A DNA stretch of 17,745 nt from an uncultured Lewinella sp. GTDB lineage: Bacteria > Bacteroidota > Bacteroidia > Chitinophagales > Saprospiraceae. Below the pieces are notes generated by a model, which worked only from the letters and a program-made list of their open reading frames with translations, made no database searches and was not told the DNA's origin. The position numbers were made by a program, and so were the translations under genes. Where the stretch lies: assembly GCA_938021455.1 (NCBI GenBank), contig CALIGP010000271.1, forward strand, positions 1 through 17,745. The letters run 5' to 3'. Numbering within the stretch: position 1 is the first letter of the stretch; each line of letters begins with the position of its first letter. Of this stretch, positions 1 through 5,646 are shown piece after piece.

Positions 1-427
1 CCGTGCTGCCTTGCATCCCGGCGATCTCCCGAATGCTGAAACCATTGATTTCGAACAGGATGACGGCATTGCGCTGCTTCTCCGGCAGGCGATTCAGGGC
101 ACGATAAAGCGCTTCTACGTCCAACAGGATCTCGGCCGAAACACCTTTGGAGCGAAGCCGTTCTAAACTCTGCTCTTCCGGGTTCTCCGCTTTGAACCTG
201 CGTGCGCGCCCCAAAGAAATACTGCGGTTGCGCGCTGCCCGGATCATGTAGTGCAGCAGTTTCCCCTCCCCGATGCCATCAAAATGCTGGAAGGTGGAAA
301 GCATCACGTCTTGCACCAGGTCGCGTACGTCACATTTCCCAAAAGCCACCGTCGTGCAGTAGCGCAGGAAGGCGTCGTGGCAATCGGCGTAAGCCGCGAG
401 GAATATGGTCTGTTTTTGGGTTGGCAC
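1..427 (-). CDS. ECF-type RNA polymerase sigma factor (C-terminus cut by window edge)
   Basis: Reading the minus strand gives an open frame of 142 codons that runs off the left edge. Residues about 13-45 (DAFLRYC, then DVRDLVQDVMLSTFQHF) look like sigma region 2. Residues about 108-142 (ALNRLPEKQRNAVILFEI, then FSIREIAGMQGST) look like the start of the region 4 helix-turn-helix. ECF factors are usually about 180-200 residues, so roughly 40-50 residues are missing. I chose the GTG at 427 because a stronger-looking ATG at 493, in the same frame, lies directly against the T-run of the upstream gene's terminator, and because sigma similarity begins only after residue 5. The protein should direct core polymerase to a small regulon; its target genes cannot be read here. 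It is not closely similar to the paired sigma factors at 15505 and 16830. Confidence 0.85.
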   Translation of the reverse strand, partial: MPTQKQTIFLAAYADCHDAFLRYCTTVAFGKCDVRDLVQDVMLSTFQHFDGIGEGKLLHYMIRAARNRSISLGRARRFKAENPEEQSLERLRSKGVSAEILLDVEALYRALNRLPEKQRNAVILFEINGFSIREIAGMQGST

Positions 428-473
428 GGTAGCGTAAAATAAGGTTGTATAGCCCGATAGTCGCACGAGTCCG

Positions 474-501
474 CAAAAGGTAACATACGGCATGAAAAAA
501 A
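474..501 (-). promoter_or_regulatory. Possible promoter of the left-edge sigma gene
   Basis: On the minus strand, TACCTTTTG (482-474) is close to the Bacteroidota -7 box TAnnTTTG. A T-rich stretch (501-495) lies upstream, where a -33 element would be expected. It would give a leader of about 40 nt before the GTG at 427. The T-rich part is also the tail of the upstream terminator, so the assignment is weak. Confidence 0.25.
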
Positions 502-527
502 TCCCGGACCGCGAATAGCGGACCGGG
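495..527 (-). terminator. Rho-independent terminator of the barrel/DUF3179 unit
   Basis: On the minus strand a 10-bp GC-rich stem (arms 518-527 and 503-512, one T:T mismatch, 5-nt loop 513-517) is followed by a run of seven T (501-495). It lies about 40 nt past the stop codon of the DUF3179 gene and fits a strong intrinsic terminator for that transcript. Confidence 0.85.
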
Positions 528-567
528 AAAGACTTCACCAAACTTCTTCTTTAGGAGGTAGCGAAAA

Positions 568-1671
568 CTACTCCCCAAATACCTCCAGCCCCGGATAGAA
601 AGTCCCCCAGCTAAACCAGTAGCCCATCATCGCCGTCGGAGCGTTGAGTCGTTGCCCCAAACGTGGCCCCCGGAGATGGCGACCAAAAATGTCCCATTCA
701 TTACCTTCCTGATCCACCAAGAGCTCTGTATTGTCGGTGTCAAGGAGGCGGAGGTCAAGCAACGTGCCGTCGGGTAATTCCCGGTCAAAAACGGCCATGG
801 TTTCTGGGTTCTGACTGCCCACCACCACGAGTTCTTTACCGGCAAAACTATCATTGACCAATGACCAACCATTGGGGCTGAAACTATCGAACCGATAAGC
901 TTTGGCTTCTCCGTCAATGATGACGCCCATTACCCTCTCTTTATTCGGTAGTCGGCTGTCAGGGTTGTCGATGGGGAAGATTAAGCTGTTGTCATTTGTC
1001 CGGTAATCACCGTAAGGGTAAGAGGTGTAGTTCCTGCTCAACCCCGTCTGGTCACTGACTACCGTGGCGTTCGGGAATAGTTCTGACACATCTTTCCAGC
1101 GGACCTCCACCAGATTAGTTGTTGTTGGCATTTCTCCTGCTCGCTGACCATTGACACATTCCATGCGCTGTTGAGACCAGTTGCTACCGGTCTTCCGGTC
1201 ATAAGGGATAATGTTCGTGTTGTACAGCAGGCCGGAAACGCCAAAGGAGGTGGTCTCGTTGCCGAAGGTGCGATCCCAACCGATGCCGGTCCCCGTCAGT
1301 GGGCAGTAGACAATGGCCAGGGGATTGTTATCCGCTTCATCATTAATAATCTCGTGCCAATCCAATATGTTGTGGGGGTAGAGTTTTACTTTTCCCAGCC
1401 CATCGTCAGCAGCCAGCAAAAGGCTATTGTTCGTAAGGAAGTTAACGGACAACTGATCCGCAAATCGTGCATTGTCGAGGGAGGGAATCCCGTCACAGCC
1501 GGGGCCGCCATCAAAAACATTATCTCGGGGGATCAGCCAATCTCCTCCAAAAGAACAGGCGCCGTTGCCGTCCCCCGGGTTTTGAATGCGGGGGTCAAAA
1601 ATATCATCGTCTCCACCACAAGAAGCGAAAAGAAGAAAGAGAAAAGCGAGTGGGTAAATGGATAGTTTCAT
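568..1671 (-). CDS. DUF3179 domain lipoprotein
   Basis: 367 residues. The N-terminus is a lipoprotein signal with lipobox FASC (Cys18), followed by GGDDD; an acidic stretch right after the Cys resembles the surface-export signal of Bacteroidota lipoproteins, so surface exposure is plausible. Motifs typical of DUF3179 are visible: CPLTGTGIGWDR (about 123-134), FGVSGLLYN (about 143-151), WSQ (about 165-167), and the C-terminal FSWGTFYPG (about 353-361). The two halves around GVIIDGEAKAYRFD match the usual domain organisation. The biochemical function of DUF3179 is not established. The start lies 6 nt after the stop of the upstream barrel gene, so the two are almost certainly cotranscribed, and a terminator follows at 495-527. 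The family call is confident; the role is unknown. Confidence 0.88.
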   Translation of the reverse strand: MKLSIYPLAFLFLLFASCGGDDDIFDPRIQNPGDGNGACSFGGDWLIPRDNVFDGGPGCDGIPSLDNARFADQLSVNFLTNNSLLLAADDGLGKVKLYPHNILDWHEIINDEADNNPLAIVYCPLTGTGIGWDRTFGNETTSFGVSGLLYNTNIIPYDRKTGSNWSQQRMECVNGQRAGEMPTTTNLVEVRWKDVSELFPNATVVSDQTGLSRNYTSYPYGDYRTNDNSLIFPIDNPDSRLPNKERVMGVIIDGEAKAYRFDSFSPNGWSLVNDSFAGKELVVVGSQNPETMAVFDRELPDGTLLDLRLLDTDNTELLVDQEGNEWDIFGRHLRGPRLGQRLNAPTAMMGYWFSWGTFYPGLEVFGE

Positions 1672-1677
1672 GCTGCG

Positions 1678-2688
1678 TTATTGTTTTGCGGATAGTTGGA
1701 AGAGAAAGCCCGTGTTGAGTCGAAGCGTTGGGGCTACCTGAGTGCCGGTTACTTTGGTGTAAACGGGAAGGTCAGCAGCCAGTTGCCAGCTCAGGGAGGA
1801 GGAAATGGTTAGGCCAATGGAGGGTTGCAAGAAAAGGAAATCCCCTCCGGTACTGGGCGTTATTTCTCCGTTCGTGCGGTCCCCTTCGGCGTGGCGAAAG
1901 AGTAGACTTAGTCCGGGATTCACCAAGCGGTCAAAGAGTAATAACTGATCGCTTGCACCCAGCGTAAGTTGGGTTTCCTTGCCGAATTGGTAAGACTGCG
2001 CCTGCCGGACCATCGTCACCGGGTTGTCGAAAGCGAGGTAGTCGTCATTGATTCCTCGCCGCCGGTGTACCGCCGTCAGGAAAATACTGAGTGACGGCCT
2101 CAAGGCTAGTTGGTAGCTGACACGGTTCCAGAGAATAACGTCCCAGGCCTTACTGCCGGGCTGTAGGTCTGCATTATAGGTGAAGCCAAACTCATTCTCC
2201 CGGTCTGCCGCTCCGTTAGGGAGCTTGACGCCTACTCCGCTGGCCCATTGCCAGCGTCGGCCGAAGTCCGGCTGTAGCCATTGGTAACGCAATAGGGCCA
2301 CGGCGTCTCCCAGACCGTTGGTTACGTCCGTTGAGGAATTAGCCCGCATGATGATTCGCTCTTGGCGAATGTAGGGCAGGAGAACATCGATGGACCACCG
2401 ATCAGTAATGGCGTAACTACTTTCCAGAAGAATGGTCTGGGTATTTCGGATGCGGCTACCGTCGTTCAACGCTTCGCTTCCGGTAAACAAACTTCGTAGC
2501 CGATTCAGATCGTAGCTGATGCCGACTTGTAACTGCCCCGCCTCACCAGCCGGCAAACCCAGGTTGCCAGCCAGTGGCACCCCGCCAGAACAACAGGTTT
2601 GGGCGCTTGCTGCCTGCCCCATAAAGAGCAACAGGGCGAGCCCGCACAAGCGCAGATAAATTAGTAGTGACTGATTTACTTTGACCAT
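1678..2688 (-). CDS. Predicted outer-membrane beta-barrel protein
   Basis: 336 residues with a Sec signal peptide (hydrophobic core about 8-24, likely cleavage after ASA at residue 29). The mature protein starts with an unusual QTCCSGGVP segment containing two adjacent Cys. The rest alternates polar and hydrophobic residues with aromatic girdles (for example SYAITDRWSIDVLLPYI, LLRYQWL, FGFTYNADL), ending in a typical strand (LRLNTGFLFQL), as in transporter-like or phenol-degradation MetA-like outer-membrane barrels. I cannot name the family. It is the first gene of a two-gene unit with the DUF3179 lipoprotein (6-nt gap), so the pair may work together at the outer membrane. A perfect palindrome lies 16-31 nt upstream of the ATG. 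The adjacent Cys pair might bind metal or form a disulfide; this is inference. Confidence 0.72.
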   Translation of the reverse strand: MVKVNQSLLIYLRLCGLALLLFMGQAASAQTCCSGGVPLAGNLGLPAGEAGQLQVGISYDLNRLRSLFTGSEALNDGSRIRNTQTILLESSYAITDRWSIDVLLPYIRQERIIMRANSSTDVTNGLGDAVALLRYQWLQPDFGRRWQWASGVGVKLPNGAADRENEFGFTYNADLQPGSKAWDVILWNRVSYQLALRPSLSIFLTAVHRRRGINDDYLAFDNPVTMVRQAQSYQFGKETQLTLGASDQLLLFDRLVNPGLSLLFRHAEGDRTNGEITPSTGGDFLFLQPSIGLTISSSLSWQLAADLPVYTKVTGTQVAPTLRLNTGFLFQLSAKQ

Positions 2689-2703
2689 TTCGTTCCAAAG
2701 AAA

Positions 2704-2719
2704 CGGGCTTTAAAGCCCG
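2704..2719. repeat. Perfect 16-bp palindrome in a 5' leader
   Basis: The sequence cgggctttaaagcccg is self-complementary over all 16 bases and sits just upstream of the ATG of the barrel gene. It could form a small hairpin in the leader mRNA or be a dimeric protein site. Confidence 0.7.
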
Positions 2720-2813
2720 CATGAAACCCATGAAATGTCGCCAAACGATATCGCGCTACCTTTCTGAAAGTAATCTTCCTTTAGTGTCAAACTACGGACA
2801 GTCGTACGGGAGT

Positions 2814-3389
2814 CTATTTTCCCGCCAACGCGCCCATCTGATGTACCAGACTCAACTTTGAGGGATCCCATTTTCCTTCCTGTACCTGGGCAACGATGTG
2901 ATTGACGATGTCCATAATACCAATGTCAGCGGGGTTCTCGCCCAGCTCCATCCGGCTCTGGTAAAGGTTGCCAATTTCGAGGGTAAGGAAGCCCGAAACG
3001 GCTGCCTGGGTTGCGCTGCCCAGAAACATCTTGAGCGGGCTGATAGAGTCGGCGAGCATACTGGCCATCTCCGAAAGAATACGGCCGCCCAGTGCGGTAA
3101 CTCCAGTCGTGATGGCCGTGCGTAACAGCTGATCGTCGATGTCGAAGCCGTAAACGTCGGCCATGTCTTTAATCATCTTCGTTTGTACTGCCGTGGCAGC
3201 AACAACGTCAAGACCAAAATTGGGGATTAAGCCCGTCACGGTACCGAAGAGCGTGTAGCGGCGGATGATAGCGTTGGCTTCTTGGCGCTTCGCTTCCAGC
3301 TCTGGTGTCATGACGTGCTTGGCTACTTCTACGGCTTTGTCGCTGGCAAGGGCGGCGGCCTCTTGTAGGGTCTTCTTAGCGGTTGGCAT
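2814..3389 (-). CDS. DUF697 family protein
   Basis: 191 residues. The segment FGTVTGLIPNFGLDVVAATA (about 48-67), followed by VQTKMIKDMADVYGFDID, matches the DUF697 (YcjF/TIGR01620-like) pattern: a hydrophobic helix with a G-x-I-P motif, an Asp, and then a Q-x-x-M-I / YG segment. A second hydrophobic helix (about 93-107) and a helix at 119-141 follow, so the protein is probably membrane-associated. DUF697 domains often occur fused to GTPases or next to stress genes; here the domain stands alone after an Ala/Lys-rich N-terminal helix. The exact role is unknown. The gene lies alone between two repeat-rich intergenic regions and no terminator is obvious after its stop. Confidence 0.78.
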   Translation of the reverse strand: MPTAKKTLQEAAALASDKAVEVAKHVMTPELEAKRQEANAIIRRYTLFGTVTGLIPNFGLDVVAATAVQTKMIKDMADVYGFDIDDQLLRTAITTGVTALGGRILSEMASMLADSISPLKMFLGSATQAAVSGFLTLEIGNLYQSRMELGENPADIGIMDIVNHIVAQVQEGKWDPSKLSLVHQMGALAGK

Positions 3390-3476
3390 TTCTTCTCAAT
3401 TTAAGTTCTTTATTGGAACGCCGGAAAGGGGAGCGATTGTTCGCGGGGGGCTCAAACCTCCTCGGCCTGGAATATA

Positions 3477-3533
3477 AGCCCAAGGGCTAACGAAGAGACA
3501 AGCGACTGCATCAGGGTTTTCGACTAAAGTCGA
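3477..3533. repeat. Two short perfect palindromes
   Basis: agcccaagggct (3477-3488) and tcgactaaagtcga (3520-3533) are both self-complementary with a two-base AA centre. They lie in the 231-bp gap between the DUF697 and NdpA genes. Their form resembles the palindrome at 2704-2719. The gap contains no other gene-like signal. Confidence 0.6.
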
Positions 3534-3584
3534 TGCTGTCTTACGAAGCTCTCCGAGCTAATCCCTCTTTGACGCGCGGCAGCC

Positions 3585-3616
3585 CAAAATACCAAAGCAC
3601 CAAAATACCAAAATAC
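3585..3616. repeat. 8-bp tandem repeat, four copies
   Basis: Four consecutive octamers read caaaatac, caaagcac, caaaatac, caaaatac, with a partial fifth copy (caat) running up to the stop codon of the NdpA-family gene. One copy carries two substitutions. This is a microsatellite-like tract in the 3' flank. Confidence 0.85.
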
Positions 3617-3620
3617 CAAT

Positions 3621-4640
3621 CTACTCCCCCTTCTGATCCAACAACAAACTGGCCAACTCATCACTAATGATGGTGATCTTTCCCGTGGCTTCGTCCACTT
3701 CAATCTGCCCGCTGCGGAAGTGATCCTTGGTGCAGGTGACAGAAAGACCTCCGTGGCCCGCCCGCAGGTAGAACTGTTTGCGCAAGCTGCGTTTGTCTAC
3801 CCGGAAACCTTCGTCTAGGCTGCCATCACTTTCGGCGAGCATATCCTGCAGCGGCTTCTCGTTTCCGTAGAAGAACTCGTCGAATTCTTTGACACGGATC
3901 GTTTGTTGCGGCTGTTTGGCCGCATACTTCACCAGGGCTTTCTCGAACTCCCCTTCGTTCATGGCGTAGCCGGTGTCTTTGTCCTTCGGGACGGGTAGCT
4001 CTTCCACCATTTCAAGGAAACTGTGGGTGAGTTCTGCGCTGGTCTCCGGTCGGTCCAGACCAACCCAGTCGGTAAAATACTGGCTGATGCTGCTTTGCGT
4101 TCGGGCGTGGCGAATCATCTGCACGGTTCGCCCTTTTCCGGATAACAGCCGGACGGCCATGGCCATATGATCTACGTCCAGGTACTGAGTAGTCGTTAGC
4201 TTCAGGGCTTCTGATTCTTCGTCGTTGACAAAGAGCATCCCCGGCGTCTCGCGAATCAGGTAAATGCCGAGCATTCGTTGTTCCTCCATGGTGTAATCAG
4301 CGTAGAGGAGGTAGCCTCCTTTCGCGCCAATTACCCCCTGCAGACTCTGCCGTAACACCTTCATGGTGTCGTTGCTGAAGGTGATGAAGTGACTGCGGTC
4401 GCGACCCTCCATGAGCCACTGCTGGTAGTAGGCGGGAAAAAGACTCTCGTCGGGCTCAGACAAGAAGCCCTGCAGCAGGTCATTCTTACGCTCAAAGATT
4501 TGGTCGAGCCGGGCAATCAGTTCAATGGAATCCTCGGTGATCGGCAGCGGTTCTTTGCTCAGAATGAGCTCCGCTTCGGCCATCTCGGGCTGTTTCTTCA
4601 GCTCGTGAACGATGAGGTTATGTACGATCAGATTATCCAT
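3621..4640 (-). CDS. Nucleoid-associated protein, NdpA/YejK (NA37) family
   Basis: 339 residues, the usual size for the family. Visible family features are an N-terminal IVHELKK segment, a central hydrophobic strand pair (GGYLLYADYTM, MLGIYLIRETPGMLFV at about 108-138), the LDVDHMAMAVRL segment (about 154-165), and SSISQYFTDWVGL (about 184-196), which corresponds to the conserved YF-DFLG region. NdpA-type proteins bind the nucleoid; some homologues occur in defence islands, but nothing here suggests that. The N-terminus contains a short internal repeat (NLIVH twice), which gives an alternative Met-less start; the ATG at 4640 is the only good one. A ~100-bp dispersed repeat lies directly upstream, leaving only 13 bases before the start codon, so the promoter is either within the repeat or upstream in the lipoprotein transcript. 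Confidence 0.82.
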   Translation of the reverse strand: MDNLIVHNLIVHELKKQPEMAEAELILSKEPLPITEDSIELIARLDQIFERKNDLLQGFLSEPDESLFPAYYQQWLMEGRDRSHFITFSNDTMKVLRQSLQGVIGAKGGYLLYADYTMEEQRMLGIYLIRETPGMLFVNDEESEALKLTTTQYLDVDHMAMAVRLLSGKGRTVQMIRHARTQSSISQYFTDWVGLDRPETSAELTHSFLEMVEELPVPKDKDTGYAMNEGEFEKALVKYAAKQPQQTIRVKEFDEFFYGNEKPLQDMLAESDGSLDEGFRVDKRSLRKQFYLRAGHGGLSVTCTKDHFRSGQIEVDEATGKITIISDELASLLLDQKGE

Positions 4641-4653
4641 AAAGAGGGAGGTT

Positions 4654-4753
4654 ACTCGGACGCTTGAAGGTCGCTCCGCGACGCTTCAAGGTCCTTTTGA
4701 GAGTCTTAAGCGGTCCTCGAAGCGTCCTGGAAGAACCTTCGAGCGTCCGCGTT
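4654..4753. repeat. Dispersed ~100-bp structured repeat, copy A
   Basis: It begins actcggacgcttg and shares this start, the central hairpin and the 3' part with the copy at 12451-12552. The left half folds as CTTGAAG-GTCGC, loop TCC, GCGAC-g-CTTCAAG. The right half, read on the other strand, is about 29/37 identical to the left half, so the whole unit is a large inverted repeat made of two hairpin-forming halves. It lies between two minus-strand genes. Confidence 0.8.
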
Positions 4754-4796
4754 TCAGCGTGTTCGTATCGGGCCAAATTGGCGATTGCCCGGGGAA

Positions 4797-5360
4797 CTAC
4801 GCCGAAAGTACGGCTTCGGCGAGTTTAATCAGCATGGCTCTGCGGGCTTCGGCGTCAAAAGGAGCTTCGAAGCCGGCTTTTGGCAGGGCAGAAAACTTGA
4901 CACGGAAGGCTTTTCCTGCTGTGACGGAAAGGATGCGACCGTCGTTCATCATGCGGGCTTTATACTCCCCGATCATCAATGCATCTTTGCCTTTTGCCCC
5001 AGCGACTTCGTCTACGATGCTCTGTTTTTCGGTTGTGCCTTCTGGCATGTCAACAACGAGGGCGGCGGTCCATCCCGTGGCCTGCAGGTTGTACTGACAG
5101 GTATGGAAACTGCCGGGCGCGCGCGAACCCGCCATGGGGATTTGTACGCCCTTGTCGAATAAAGACAATACCTCCGCTTCGGTCAGGTAAACACAGACGG
5201 GCGGTGGTGGGGCCACCTGACTCAATCGCTCCGTGTTTTCAGCTTCCGATTTAGCGGCTACTTCTTCGGCGGTTTCAATGGTCGTATTGCTGTCCGTTGC
5301 ATCGCCGCCACAGGCAAAGAGGAAGAGACCCAGCAGGGAGAGGAAGAGTACTTTTTGCAT
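4797..5360 (-). CDS. Lipoprotein of unknown function
   Basis: 187 residues. The N-terminus is a lipoprotein signal (MQKVLFLSLLGLFLFAC, Cys17) followed by GGDATDS and a low-complexity acidic Thr/Glu/Ala linker to about residue 50. After a PPPP segment comes a compact domain of about 130 residues with two further Cys (56 and 88) that could form a disulfide. It starts VCVYLTEAEV and ends in a helix (ARRAMLIKLAEAVL). I do not recognise the domain. The layout resembles small envelope lipoproteins with a ligand-binding fold, but no function can be given. A -7-like box TACTTTTG lies 18-25 bases upstream of the ATG. The gene is followed by repeat copy A rather than an obvious terminator. Confidence 0.75.
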   Translation of the reverse strand: MQKVLFLSLLGLFLFACGGDATDSNTTIETAEEVAAKSEAENTERLSQVAPPPPVCVYLTEAEVLSLFDKGVQIPMAGSRAPGSFHTCQYNLQATGWTAALVVDMPEGTTEKQSIVDEVAGAKGKDALMIGEYKARMMNDGRILSVTAGKAFRVKFSALPKAGFEAPFDAEARRAMLIKLAEAVLSA

Positions 5361-5377
5361 TCGTGTCAGGTTTTGCG

Positions 5378-5385
5378 CAAAAGTA
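5378..5385 (-). promoter_or_regulatory. Bacteroidota-type -7 box for the lipoprotein gene
   Basis: On the minus strand TACTTTTG matches TAnnTTTG at every defined position and would place transcription start about 10-13 nt before the ATG at 5360. I find no good TTTG -33 element at the usual distance. Confidence 0.45.
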
Positions 5386-5439
5386 CGGTTTTGGGCGCGG
5401 ACGCGGGTGCAGAGGAATGTTTTTGAAAAGCAGTGGGTA

Positions 5440-5478
5440 AGCCGTCGGCCCGACTCCCGTAGGGTCGGTCCACCGGCT
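5440..5478. repeat. Long imperfect hairpin in the porU-lipoprotein gap
   Basis: Arms pair as AGCCG/CGGCT, GG/CC, CCGA/TCGG and CCC/GGG around a GTA loop, with small symmetric mismatches between blocks. A smaller palindrome (cccgcgagcggg, 5491-5502) follows. This GC-rich stretch lies in the gap 5361-5646, where no coding signal is seen. It may contribute to porU transcript termination although no T-run follows. Confidence 0.55.
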
Positions 5479-5646
5479 GGAGGAGGACGGCCCGCGAGCG
5501 GGGTAGTGGAGGCTGCTGCGCAGGTACGGATTTTTAGCGCGGAGTCCGCCGAGAGGAGGAGAGAGCGGGGAGGTAAGGTAGGTCTTCGCCCAACTCTAAA
5601 GGAGCGCGTTAGGGCCGTTCACGCGTAGAGTGACGTGGTGACCGGG

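Noticed and set aside
1171..1718. Plus-strand ORFs of 164 and 83 codons inside the DUF3179 gene
   Set aside because: They run antisense to a gene with clear lipoprotein and DUF3179 motifs and show no domain of their own.
3585..3616. CRISPR-like repeat
   Set aside because: The 8-bp units are contiguous without spacers, so it is a simple tandem repeat.
4612..5254. Plus-strand ORFs of 161, 125 and 91 codons opposite the lipoprotein gene
   Set aside because: They cross repeat copy A or the lipoprotein gene, and the minus-strand frame has a lipobox and a good -7 box.
2814..5360. Defence island reading of the NdpA and DUF697 genes
   Set aside because: Both families also occur as housekeeping genes, and no nuclease, helicase or toxin gene is nearby.
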